Of a DNA stretch of 64,000 nucleotides, positions 29,427-37,968 are shown one piece after another; position 1 is the first letter of the stretch, and the number at the start of each line of letters is the position of its first letter. The position numbers and the translations under genes were made by a program. This DNA is from Roseateles asaccharophilus (GTDB lineage: Bacteria > Pseudomonadota > Gammaproteobacteria > Burkholderiales > Burkholderiaceae_C): contig NZ_SNXE01000005.1 of the NCBI RefSeq assembly GCF_004362405.1, positions 1 through 64,000 of the forward strand. The letters run 5' to 3'. The notes under the pieces are model-generated. The model made no database searches and was not told where the DNA came from. It worked only from the letters and a program-made list of their open reading frames with translations.

Positions 29427-30908
29427 CTACTGGCGTCGCGACAGCCGCCGCCAGCCCATCACCACGCCGCTCAGGCTCAGCGCCAGACCGGCCAGACTGA
29501 AGCTCAGCATCCACCCGTCCCAGAGCGGCCGCGTGTTGAGGAACACCGGCAGATCGAAGCTGTGCAGGAAGGCGAACAGCCAGCGCTCGACGCGCTGGTG
29601 GCTGTTGTTCAGCTGCACGATGGCGCCGGTCGCCGGATCCAGCACCACCTGGTGTCGCTGCGCGTCGTCGAGCTCCAGGCGCAACGCCGGCAGGGGACGC
29701 TCCCGCTGGCCGGTCATGGTGTGGGCCTCGCGGCTGTAGTAGTAGGCGTCATAGGTGCTGAGCCATTCGGCGTGCACCACGCGGGCACCGGGCAGCAGGC
29801 GCTCGGCGGCGGCCCGCAGCGCGGCTTCCGACAGCGGTTCCAGGCGCTGGCCGCGGGCATCCAGCAGCAAGACGCCGTGGCTGGTGTAAGCCAGCAGGCG
29901 CATTTCGCCGTCCACCCGCCGCCATTCCAGCTGGCGCGCGGACTGGCCCTGGGCCTGCAGCGCCGCCAGTACCTGGGCGGCTTCGGGCGCGCCCTCGGCG
30001 CTGAGCCGACCGCCGGCAAAGGCAGTGCGGTCGGGCCGCGGCCCAGGCGCCTCGAAGACCTTCCAAGGGTTCATCGAGAACAGGCCGCTCAGCACCCAGG
30101 TCAGTGCCAGGGTGCCGCCCAGCAGGCCCAGGAGATGATGCCAGCGGGCCATGGTCTCGCGGTAGGGCGAGCGCGAGCCGCTCTTGTAGCGGCCGCGAAA
30201 GCGCCAGCGCCAGACCCCCACCACCAAGCCGCTCAAGCCCAGCACGCCGCCCGCCACCGAAAGCCAGATCACGATATCGGTCCAGGCGTTGTTGAGGGCC
30301 CCGCCGCGGAAGATGTAGAGCCAGTGCAGCCAGGCGCCCAGCCAGCCCCAGCTGCGCTCGGTGAAGCTCGCGTCGCGAACGACCTCGCCCGTGACACCGC
30401 TGACATAGAGCCAGCGGCGCTGCTCATCGTCCACCGCCACGCGCAGCAGCGGCCGGTGGGCGTCGAGCGCACGCGAGTGGGTCCAGGCATCCTCGAGCAC
30501 GCTGCCCATGAACTGCGCCGGCGCCCCGTGCGCAAAGTGGCTGGCGGCGGCCAGGGCCTGGGCTTCGCCGACGGCGCCGATGCGCTGCCCGCTGCTCGCG
30601 TCCACGGCCACGGCGGTCTTGCGGCCGTCGCTGAAGACATAGCGCGGCTGGCCGGCCACCGAGCTAAGCCGCCACTGACTGGCCGCAGGCTGGCCCGCGG
30701 CCGCCAGGGCCTGGGCCAAGGGCACGCAGCAGCCCTCGGCCGGCAGTGAGGGCAGGCCCTCCATCTGCTCGGCTGGCGTGAGCTTGGGATAGCCCACATA
30801 GAGCATCACCATGCCCGACAGGAACCACAGCGCCATCACCAGGCACAGCGCGATGCCGGCCCAGCGATGCAGCAGATAGAGCCAGCGCTTGAACGTCGCG
30901 GCCCTCAT
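29427..30908 (-). CDS. PepSY-domain membrane protein (PiuB-like)
   Basis: A 493-residue inner-membrane protein with membrane segments near 12-40, 200-235, 265-295 and 455-480. The N-terminal KRWLYLLHRWAGIALCLVMALWFLSG is typical of PepSY-associated transmembrane proteins. Large periplasmic loops hold PepSY-like repeats (VDASSGQRIG, DPATGAIVQL). These proteins often accompany TonB-dependent receptors and may reduce or handle imported iron or copper. The start lies 3 bp from the receptor stop, so the two form an operon. Confidence 0.88.
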   Translation of the reverse strand: MRAATFKRWLYLLHRWAGIALCLVMALWFLSGMVMLYVGYPKLTPAEQMEGLPSLPAEGCCVPLAQALAAAGQPAASQWRLSSVAGQPRYVFSDGRKTAVAVDASSGQRIGAVGEAQALAAASHFAHGAPAQFMGSVLEDAWTHSRALDAHRPLLRVAVDDEQRRWLYVSGVTGEVVRDASFTERSWGWLGAWLHWLYIFRGGALNNAWTDIVIWLSVAGGVLGLSGLVVGVWRWRFRGRYKSGSRSPYRETMARWHHLLGLLGGTLALTWVLSGLFSMNPWKVFEAPGPRPDRTAFAGGRLSAEGAPEAAQVLAALQAQGQSARQLEWRRVDGEMRLLAYTSHGVLLLDARGQRLEPLSEAALRAAAERLLPGARVVHAEWLSTYDAYYYSREAHTMTGQRERPLPALRLELDDAQRHQVVLDPATGAIVQLNNSHQRVERWLFAFLHSFDLPVFLNTRPLWDGWMLSFSLAGLALSLSGVVMGWRRLSRRQ

Positions 30909-30910
30909 GC

Positions 30911-33112
30911 TCAGAACTGCCAGTCGAGCGAGCCGCTGATGCTGCGCGGCGCGCCCAGATAAGGCAAGGTGTCGCTCAGGCTGGCCACGTAGCGCTCATC
31001 GCCCAGGTTGTCGATGCGGGCCCGGGCCGTGATCTGTGGCGTGATGCGCAGCGTCGCGCTCAGGCCGACCAGCTGGTAGGCGCGGTCCCAGATCGTGTTG
31101 GCGGTGTTGGCATAGCGCTTGCCGACATGGCGCCAGTCCGCGCCCAGGGTGAGCGCGTCGTTGGCCTTCCAGTCGGCGCTCAGGCCCGCCACCACGGCAG
31201 GCACATTGGCGGGGGTATTGCCCGCGCGCGAAACGGTGGTTTCGCGCGCGGTCTCGACGAATTTCTTGTAGCGCGCGCGGGTGTAGCTCCAATGGCCGGC
31301 CACCTCCCAGGCCGCGGTTGGGCGCCATTGCGCGGCCAGCTCCAGGCCGCGGCTGCCCTGCTCACCCACTGGGATGACCCGGCTGACGTCGGTCGGGTCG
31401 GTGATCGAGAGGTTCTTGCGCGTGATGTCGTAGACCGCCACGGTGGCCGCGCCGCGGCCAGCATCGAAGCCGAACTTGCTGCCCAGCTCGAACTGGCGGC
31501 CCTTGGTCAGGTCGAAGTCGCGCAGCGCGCTGAAGCCCGCGGTGGCGAGCACGCCGGAGGGGGGATCGGCCGCCGTGCTGGCCTGGGCATAGACCTGCCA
31601 GTCCTTGGACAGGTCCTTCACCAGACCGAGCCGTCCGGTGAGCGGTGTGAAGTCCGTGGGGAACATGGGCGGGTTGGTGTCGCTCACCGTGCGATGGTTG
31701 CGCACATCCAGGGCGATGCGGTCGGCGCGCAGCGCGCTCACCACCGACCAGCCCGCGCCCAGCTCGGTGCGGTTCTCGGCGAAGAGCGCAAAGCTGCGCA
31801 GCAGGTTGGTCGCCCCAGGGGTGTAGCTCTTGCTGACGCCGGGCAGTTGCAGGAACTGGCCGACCACGGGCGCATAAGGGTCGACCAGACCGAAGGGGAC
31901 GCGCAACGACAGCGGGAAGCGGGTCTGCTTGTTGAAGCTCCAGTCCCAGCCGAAGACAAAGTCCGAGCGCAGGCCGGCGATGCGCCTGCCATGGCTCAGC
32001 TCGGCACGGCTGCCCCAGACCTGTTGGTCATGGCGCTGCAGCAGCACATTGGAGCGCTCCACCCGGCTGTTGTTGTTCCGGAAGGTGTAGGTCTCGAGGT
32101 TGTCGTAGTCGCGCAGGGCGTCGTAGTGGTAGAGCGTGTGCGTCAGACGTGTGGCGGGTTCCAGCTGCCACTCGAGAATGGAGCGGGCCCAGGTGACGTC
32201 CTGCTCGTAGCGGCCGTCCACGACGTTGTAGTTCACGCCATAGGTGCCGCGGTCGAACTCCAGCTGCCCGTTCGGCACATTGCCGTCGGCGCTGCGCAGC
32301 ATGGGCGTGCCCCAGTAGGGTTGCGTGACCTTTTCGTGCTGGCGTTCAAGCGCCAGGGTGTGAACCAGTCCGGCCGTCAGCGGCGCGCGCCAGGAAGCAG
32401 CGACCTGCCAAGCGCTGCGATCCCGGCCCTGGGTCCAGAGGGCGCCTTCGCTGCGATTGAGTTCCAGGCGCAGGACCTGTCCGCTGTCTCCCAGGCTGCG
32501 CTGCAGGCTGGTCGCCAGCTGGGCCCGGTCGCCCAGGCCGACCAAGAAGCGGCTGATGTCGCCACTGGTGTCGGCGATCTTGGTGATGGTGTTGAGCGTG
32601 CCGCCCACGGCACCGGAGCCGTTCAGGAAGCTGGAGGGGCCGCCGATGGCCTCGACCCGGTCCACGATCCAGCTGTCCACCGGGCGCGCGGCGATGGCGT
32701 CGTACTGCACGCTGATGCCGTTGTAGAGCTGGGCCAGCGATCCTGCACCGAAGCCGCGGTAGGACACGCTGCCGGCCGAGCCCGGCGGGTCGGCAAAGCT
32801 GACGCCGGGGACGCCTTTCAGGATGTCCTGGGTGTTGGCGGCGCCGCGTGCCTCGATGGCGTTGCGCTCAACCACGGTGACGCTGGCGGGGGTTTCTTTC
32901 AGGCTCAGACCCAGGCGCGAGCTGCTACCTGCGCTGGCTTCCAGTGGCGCGGCGGCGCTGGCGGCATCGACGGTGACGCGTTCCAGCTGGCGGGTGCTGA
33001 GGGGGGCCGCCTGGGCGAGGGCGGCGGTGGGGAGCCCGGCCAGCAGGGCCGGCAGGGCGAGCATGAGGCGCTTGGGCGCGAAACGGGAGAGGGGCTTGGA
33101 CTTGGAGCGCAT
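30911..33112 (-). CDS. TonB-dependent receptor (siderophore/metallophore type)
   Basis: A 733-residue outer-membrane receptor: signal peptide (LMLALPALLAGLPTAALA), plug domain with SLKETPASVTVVERNAIEARGA and a TLNTITK end (about 60-190), and a 22-strand barrel ending in SGSLDWQF with terminal Phe. The plug style and ITDP...DEKGSRG-like segments resemble siderophore receptors. The ligand could be a ferric siderophore or, given the DUF2946 partner, copper. No clear Shine-Dalgarno precedes the ATG at 33112, and no Fur-box-like AT palindrome is visible in the 154 bp upstream. Order on the transcript: DUF2946, this gene, PepSY protein. Confidence 0.92.
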   Translation of the reverse strand: MRSKSKPLSRFAPKRLMLALPALLAGLPTAALAQAAPLSTRQLERVTVDAASAAAPLEASAGSSSRLGLSLKETPASVTVVERNAIEARGAANTQDILKGVPGVSFADPPGSAGSVSYRGFGAGSLAQLYNGISVQYDAIAARPVDSWIVDRVEAIGGPSSFLNGSGAVGGTLNTITKIADTSGDISRFLVGLGDRAQLATSLQRSLGDSGQVLRLELNRSEGALWTQGRDRSAWQVAASWRAPLTAGLVHTLALERQHEKVTQPYWGTPMLRSADGNVPNGQLEFDRGTYGVNYNVVDGRYEQDVTWARSILEWQLEPATRLTHTLYHYDALRDYDNLETYTFRNNNSRVERSNVLLQRHDQQVWGSRAELSHGRRIAGLRSDFVFGWDWSFNKQTRFPLSLRVPFGLVDPYAPVVGQFLQLPGVSKSYTPGATNLLRSFALFAENRTELGAGWSVVSALRADRIALDVRNHRTVSDTNPPMFPTDFTPLTGRLGLVKDLSKDWQVYAQASTAADPPSGVLATAGFSALRDFDLTKGRQFELGSKFGFDAGRGAATVAVYDITRKNLSITDPTDVSRVIPVGEQGSRGLELAAQWRPTAAWEVAGHWSYTRARYKKFVETARETTVSRAGNTPANVPAVVAGLSADWKANDALTLGADWRHVGKRYANTANTIWDRAYQLVGLSATLRITPQITARARIDNLGDERYVASLSDTLPYLGAPRSISGSLDWQF

Positions 33113-33266
33113 GTCAGGTCGGTCGTGTATGGACACGGTTGCGCGCTGGCGCCGGATCGAGGCGGACAGCGGCACGATGTCGAAAGGAGGGGGCGGACAG
33201 CGGCAGCGCACGCGTCATGGCCTGGAGCCATGCAGTGCCTGCGGCGGACGCCGGTTCAGCGACGGA

Positions 33267-33671
33267 TCAGGACAGCGCGGGCGGCGCGCGCGCTTGCGAA
33301 GGCGCCCAGGCGAATAGCGGGCGCGGTGCGAGCAGGAAGAGCCGGGGAAGCTCGAACTTCAGGGCGTTCGGCGGCTGCCACTGTAGGGCAGGGGGCGGCA
33401 GCAGCGGCAGGCTGCTGTGCAGATGGCAGTAGCTGCAGTCCATGCCTGCCTTGGCCGTGGCCGGTGCATCGCGGCTGGTGCCGCCATCGGTCCCCGCCAT
33501 ATCCACACGCACGAACTTGGCACCGGTGGCGGTACAGACCTCGGTCCAGGCGGACGAGTCTTGCGCCAGTGCCAGATGCGATAGCAGCGGCATGAGCGCC
33601 GCCAGCAGGAACGTGAAGCACACGAACCAGCACAGACGGAGCTTGGCCGATGGACGCAGCTGAAGGCGCAT
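33267..33671 (-). CDS. DUF2946-like secreted protein with CxxCxxH motif
   Basis: A 134-residue protein with an N-terminal signal or anchor segment (LCWFVCFTFLLAALMPLLSHLALA), the conserved VCTATGAKFV stretch, and a Cys/His cluster MDCSYCHLHSSLP (about residue 85) that could bind a metal or haem-like ligand. A second hydrophobic run follows. DUF2946 genes commonly sit beside TonB-dependent receptors and copper genes. Here it precedes the receptor and PepSY genes on the same strand, supporting a metal-uptake or metal-handling role. Confidence 0.72.
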   Translation of the reverse strand: MRLQLRPSAKLRLCWFVCFTFLLAALMPLLSHLALAQDSSAWTEVCTATGAKFVRVDMAGTDGGTSRDAPATAKAGMDCSYCHLHSSLPLLPPPALQWQPPNALKFELPRLFLLAPRPLFAWAPSQARAPPALS

Positions 33672-33770
33672 GGGGCGCGATTCTATGCGCGACTCGGCAG
33701 CGTCCAGACGGAGCCTGCGCCTTGCTCTGTGTCAAGGACGGCGGATCGGGCTGAGCTCACACTCTTGCCC

Positions 33771-34382
33771 ATGTCCGCCCCGACCGCGCCCGGCCCCGCA
33801 CACAGCCTCCTGGATGATTTGCAGGCGGGCTTTACTGCCATGCTGCTGCTCTCCCTGGGCCTGACCCTGCTGGGCAGCGCCGGCCTGGTCAGCGGCGGCG
33901 CACCGGGCCTGGCCTTTTTGCTGGCCTATGCCAGCGGGCTGCCCCTGGGCCTGTGCCTGGTGCTGGTGAATCTGCCCTTTTACGTGCTGGGCTGGAAGAT
34001 GCTGGGCCCCCGCATCACCTTGCGCAGTCTGGCGGCCGTCATCTGTCTGGCGCTGGCGGTGGAGCTGGCCCGCTCCCTGATCAAGATCCAGGTGGACACG
34101 GCCTTTGCGGCCCTGGCCGGCGGTGTTTTGCTGGGCACGGGTCTGTTGGTCATGTTCCGGCATGGCGCCAGCCTGGGTGGCGTGGGCCTGCTGGCCATCT
34201 ACTTGCACCGGCGTCGCGGCTGGTCGGTGGGCTGGGTCCAGCTGGGCCTGGACCTGCTGATCTTGCTGGCCTCCCTGCGCCTGCTGGACTGGGCCCAGCT
34301 GGCCTGGTCGGTGCTGGCCGCGATGGCGCTCAACGCCGTGCTGGCCTGGAACCACAAACCCGGGCGCTACCTGGCGGGCTGA
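33771..34382 (+). CDS. YitT family membrane protein (lacks C-terminal DUF2179)
   Basis: A 203-residue inner-membrane protein with five to six helices. The YitT/DUF161 hallmarks are SGGAPGLAFLLAYASGLPLG and NLPFYVLGWKMLGPRITLRSL near the middle, and HGASLGGVGLLAIYLHRRRGWSVGW. Typical Firmicute YitT proteins add a DUF2179 domain, absent here, as is usual in proteobacterial members. Function is unknown. Its end overlaps convergent fdhD by 16 bp. Confidence 0.85.
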   Translation: MSAPTAPGPAHSLLDDLQAGFTAMLLLSLGLTLLGSAGLVSGGAPGLAFLLAYASGLPLGLCLVLVNLPFYVLGWKMLGPRITLRSLAAVICLALAVELARSLIKIQVDTAFAALAGGVLLGTGLLVMFRHGASLGGVGLLAIYLHRRRGWSVGWVQLGLDLLILLASLRLLDWAQLAWSVLAAMALNAVLAWNHKPGRYLAG

Positions 34383-35221
34383 GCCTGGGCCGGAGCGCCG
34401 GCATAGAAGGTGGCCCGGCCTTCCCGCACAAAGCCGGCCAGGGCCAGTCCGGCGGCCTGGGCCTGGCGTATGGCCAGATGGGTGGGGGCGGAGACGGCGG
34501 CCAGCAGGCCGATGCCGGCCTGGGCGGTTTTCTGCACCATCTCGAAGCTGGCGCGGCTGGTGACGGCCACAAAGCCGGCCTGCGGCTCATGGCCGAGCTG
34601 GCGGGCCAGGGCGCCGACCAGCTTGTCCAGCGCGTTGTGGCGGCCCACGTCTTCGCGCACCAGCTGCAGGGCGCCCTCGGTGTTGCACCAGGCCGCGGCA
34701 TGCACGCCGCCGCTGCGGCGCTGCAGGGGCTGGGCCTGGGCCAGCTCGCGCATGGCGCGGGCCAGGGCCTCCAGGCTCACGGCCGGAGGGCTGACCCGCT
34801 GCGCCAGGGGGCGGAAGACCTGGTCCAGGCTGTCGGTGCCGCACAGGCCGCAGCCGGTGCGCCCGGCCAGGCTGCGGCGCCGTTCCTTGAGCCGCATCTC
34901 GCAGCGCGCGGTCACGGTCAGGCGCAGGGCCAGGCCCTGGCACTGGGGTTGCAACTCCAGGTCCAGCAGATCGGCGGGCGAGTCCAGCAGGCCCTCGCTG
35001 AGCGCAAAGCCCAGGGCGAAGTCTTCCAGGTCCAGCGGCGTGGCCAGCATCACGGCATGCGAGAGGCCGTTGAACTCCAGGGCGATGGGCACTTCCTCGG
35101 CCACCCACTCCCCGGCGTCGGCGTCGGCCTGGCGGCCGCCCGTGCCCAGGCGCAGCGGGTGCACCTCCACCACGGCGGCCGGCAGGGCCTGCTCGGATGT
35201 GTCCAGCGCGATGCGTTTCAT
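34367..35221 (-). CDS. fdhD: Formate dehydrogenase accessory sulfurtransferase FdhD
   Basis: A 284-residue protein that transfers sulfur to the molybdenum cofactor of formate dehydrogenases. The essential CxxC is in RTGCGLCGTDS (about residues 120-130). Other signatures are EVPIALEFNG, DLEDFALGFALSEGLL, GGVHAAAWC, REDVGRHNALDKL and VTSRASFEMVQK. It is the last gene of a three-gene operon with an FdhF-like oxidoreductase and a small protein; the small gene ends 2 bp before its start. Confidence 0.95.
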   Translation of the reverse strand: MKRIALDTSEQALPAAVVEVHPLRLGTGGRQADADAGEWVAEEVPIALEFNGLSHAVMLATPLDLEDFALGFALSEGLLDSPADLLDLELQPQCQGLALRLTVTARCEMRLKERRRSLAGRTGCGLCGTDSLDQVFRPLAQRVSPPAVSLEALARAMRELAQAQPLQRRSGGVHAAAWCNTEGALQLVREDVGRHNALDKLVGALARQLGHEPQAGFVAVTSRASFEMVQKTAQAGIGLLAAVSAPTHLAIRQAQAAGLALAGFVREGRATFYAGAPAQAQPAR

Positions 35222-35223
35222 GG

Positions 35224-35532
35224 TCAGACCTTCTTGTCCAAGGGCTCGGGTTCTCCGCGGCCGGCGGCCGTGATCCAGGCGCGCCAGCGGCCCGCATCGT
35301 CGCACACGAGGCGCACCCAGCCCGGGCCGCGCTCCTCGCCCAGCCTGGCCTCGCTCATCAGGGTGTAGAGGCGCAGCAGCACGCTGACCCGCAGGCCCAG
35401 GCGCTTGGCCAGGCGGGGCAGGGACACGCCCTGCCCCTGGTCCAGCTCGGCCAGGGCGCGCAGCGCGGCCTCGGCCAGGGCCTCGGGGCTTGCGGGGCTC
35501 TCGGAGCTGTGGGTGCCGTCCTCAGGCCTCAT
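35224..35532 (-). CDS. Small conserved protein between FdhF-like gene and fdhD
   Basis: A 102-residue protein with a predicted winged-helix-like core (SLPRLAKRLGLRVSVLLRLYTLMSEA) and a beta-hairpin (GWVRLVCDDAGRWRAWITAAGRG). I do not recognise a named family with confidence. It overlaps the stop of the oxidoreductase gene by 11 bp and ends 2 bp before fdhD, so it is co-translated with molybdoenzyme genes and probably serves the same enzyme. Confidence 0.75.
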   Translation of the reverse strand: MRPEDGTHSSESPASPEALAEAALRALAELDQGQGVSLPRLAKRLGLRVSVLLRLYTLMSEARLGEERGPGWVRLVCDDAGRWRAWITAAGRGEPEPLDKKV

Positions 35533-37876
35533 GCGCGGCAGTGTCCTCCACGCTGCGGGCCTGGGCCAGGGGCGGGTCCTGGGGACGCAGGCTCAGCACC
35601 ACGGGGATGGACTTGGAGGTGGGCGTGCCCGCGCCGACGGCCACGCTGTGCAGGGGCACCAGGGCATTGGTCTCGGGGAAGTAGCTGGCCAGGCAGCCGC
35701 GCGGGATGTCGTACTCGATCAGCACGAACTTCTCGGCGCGGCGCTGCTGGCCGTCGGACCAGAGGCTGGTGATGTCCACCCAGTCGCCGGCCTTCATGCC
35801 TATGGCCTTGAGGTCCTCGCGGTGGATGAAGACCACGCGGCGATGGCCCCAGACGCCGCGGTAGCGGTCGTCCATGCCGTAGATGGTGGTGTTGTACTGA
35901 TCGTGCGAGCGCACGGTGGCCAGGGTGAAGACCACGGTGTCGCGCGCCTGACGCTGGGCCTGCCGCAGCGGCGTGTCGCTGGGCAGCTTGAAGGGGATGA
36001 AGTTGGCCTTGCCCGTGGGCGTGGTCCAGATCCGCTCCGAGGGCGTGTTGCGCAGGCGGAAGCCCCCGGGCTGGCGCACGCGCTCGTTGAAGTCGTGGAA
36101 GTCGGGCAGCACGGCGGCGATCTTGTCGCGGATGCGCGCATAGTCTTCCACCAGCCAGAGCCAGGGAGTCTTGCTGCGGCCCTTGAGCGTGGCGGCGGCC
36201 AGGCGCGCCACGATCATGGGCTCGGAGAGCAGGTGCTCGGAGGCCGGTGCGTTCATGCCGCTGGACAGGTGCACCATGCTCATGGAGTCTTCCACCGTGA
36301 TGCTCTGCGGGCCGCTGGCCTGCAGGTCGATCTCGGTGCGGCCCAGGCAGGGCAGGACCAGGGCCTGGCGGCCATGGATGGTGTGGCTGCGGTTGAACTT
36401 GGTCGTGACGTGCACGGTCAGCTCGCAGTTGCGCAGCGCGCGCCAGGTGGCGGCGGTGTCGGGCGTGGCGGCCGCGAAATTGCCGCCCAGGGCGAAGAAG
36501 ACCTTGCCCTGGCCGTCCAGCATGGCCTGGATGGCTTCCACCGTGCCGTAGCCGTGCTTGCGCGGCGGCTCGAAGCCGAAGACCTCGCCCAGCTTGTCCA
36601 GGAAGGCGGCCGGGGGCTTCTCGTAGATGCCCATGGTGCGGTCGCCCTGCACATTGCTGTGGCCGCGCACGGGGCAGGCCCCCGCGCCGGGGCGTCCCAA
36701 ATTGCCGCGCAGCATCAGCAGGCCGGCCATCTGCTGGATGGTGGCCACCGAGTGCTGGTGCTGGGTGATGCCCATGCCCCAGCAGAGGATGCTGCTCTTG
36801 GCCTGGGCGTAGAGATCGGCGGCGGCAAAGAGCTGCTCGCGGCTGAGGCCCGAGGCCTCGATCAGGTCTTCCCAGCGCTCGGCGCGTAGATCGGCCTCGT
36901 ACTCGGCAAAGCCCTGGGTGTGCTCGGCGATGAAGTCCACGTCCAGCACGCGCGGCTGGCCGGCGGCGCGCGCGGCATCGTCCAGCTCGAGCAGGCGCTT
37001 GGCCATGGCCTTGACGGCGGCCAGGTCGCCACCGATGCGCAGCTGGAAGTAATGGGTGGAGATGGGCGTGGAGCCCAGCGTGGCCATCTCCAGCTTGTCC
37101 TGCGGGTCGGCAAAGCGCTCCAGGCCGCGCTCGCGCAACGGGTTGAAGCTGACGATGCGGGCGCCGCGCTTGGACGCGGCGCGCAGCTCACCCAGCATGC
37201 GCGGATGGTTGGTGCCGGGGTTCTGGCCGAAGATGAAGATGGCCTCGGCCTGCTCGAAGTCGTCCAGCGTGACCGTGCCTTTGCCGATGCCGATGGTGGG
37301 CTTCAGCCCCTGGCCACTGGGCTCGTGGCACATGTTCGAGCAGTCGGGGAAGTTGTTGGTGCCGAACTCGCGCACGAAGAGCTGGTACAGGAAGGCCGCT
37401 TCGTTGCTGGCCCGGCCCGAGGTGTAGAAGATGGCCTCGTCCGGCGTGGCCAGGGCATTGAGCTGGGCGGCGATCAGCTCGAAGGCCTGGTCCCAGGCAA
37501 TGGGCTGGTAGCGGTCGCTCGCCGCGTCGTAGACCAGGGGATGGGTGATGCGCCCCAGGTTCTCGAGGTAGAAGTCGCTCTGCTCGGCCAGCCAGGACAC
37601 GGTGTGCGCGCCCAGCAGCTCGGGCGTGGCGCGGTGGGCGGTGGCCTCGGCGGCCACGGCCTTGGCGCCGTTCTCGCAGAACTCGAAGGTGGAGCGGTGG
37701 TCGCGGTCGGGCCAGGCGCAGCCGGGGCAGTCAAAGCCGTCGGCCTGGTTGGCGGACAGCAGGGTCTTGGCGCCCTTGAGCGCGATGCCCTGGGCCTGCA
37801 GATGCTGGGCCACGCTCTTCAGCGCGCCCCAGCCGCCGGCCGGGCCCTTGTAGAAATGGATCTTCTGGTCGCTCAT
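35522..37876 (-). CDS. FdhF/YdeP-family molybdopterin oxidoreductase
   Basis: A 784-residue molybdopterin enzyme of the FdhF/YdeP type. A Cys pair appears in DGFDCPGCAWPD (about residues 49-60), as in YdeP. Later segments such as FPDCSNMCHEPSG, GQNPGTNHPRMLGEL, GRPGAGACPVRGHSNVQGDRTMG and TTPTGKANF mark the molybdopterin-binding domains. Relatives include acid-resistance YdeP and putative formate dehydrogenase-like proteins; the substrate is unknown. No electron-transfer subunits are linked. The fdhD gene in the same operon supports a sulfurated Mo centre. Confidence 0.9.
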   Translation of the reverse strand: MSDQKIHFYKGPAGGWGALKSVAQHLQAQGIALKGAKTLLSANQADGFDCPGCAWPDRDHRSTFEFCENGAKAVAAEATAHRATPELLGAHTVSWLAEQSDFYLENLGRITHPLVYDAASDRYQPIAWDQAFELIAAQLNALATPDEAIFYTSGRASNEAAFLYQLFVREFGTNNFPDCSNMCHEPSGQGLKPTIGIGKGTVTLDDFEQAEAIFIFGQNPGTNHPRMLGELRAASKRGARIVSFNPLRERGLERFADPQDKLEMATLGSTPISTHYFQLRIGGDLAAVKAMAKRLLELDDAARAAGQPRVLDVDFIAEHTQGFAEYEADLRAERWEDLIEASGLSREQLFAAADLYAQAKSSILCWGMGITQHQHSVATIQQMAGLLMLRGNLGRPGAGACPVRGHSNVQGDRTMGIYEKPPAAFLDKLGEVFGFEPPRKHGYGTVEAIQAMLDGQGKVFFALGGNFAAATPDTAATWRALRNCELTVHVTTKFNRSHTIHGRQALVLPCLGRTEIDLQASGPQSITVEDSMSMVHLSSGMNAPASEHLLSEPMIVARLAAATLKGRSKTPWLWLVEDYARIRDKIAAVLPDFHDFNERVRQPGGFRLRNTPSERIWTTPTGKANFIPFKLPSDTPLRQAQRQARDTVVFTLATVRSHDQYNTTIYGMDDRYRGVWGHRRVVFIHREDLKAIGMKAGDWVDITSLWSDGQQRRAEKFVLIEYDIPRGCLASYFPETNALVPLHSVAVGAGTPTSKSIPVVLSLRPQDPPLAQARSVEDTAAHEA

Positions 37877-37968
37877 GATGGGCGCGCCCGGGCATCAGGC
37901 CTTGCGCGCCCCGGCATGCTAACCCCAGGCCCGGGCGTCTGCAGGCAGCGGCCCGGCCCGGCGCGGCC

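Noticed and set aside
27792-30749. A 985-codon plus-strand open frame
   Set aside because: Antisense to the SF1 helicase and PepSY genes, whose Walker and membrane motifs show the real strand.
31127-33595. An 822-codon plus-strand open frame
   Set aside because: Antisense to the TonB-dependent receptor and DUF2946 genes; no domain in its translation.
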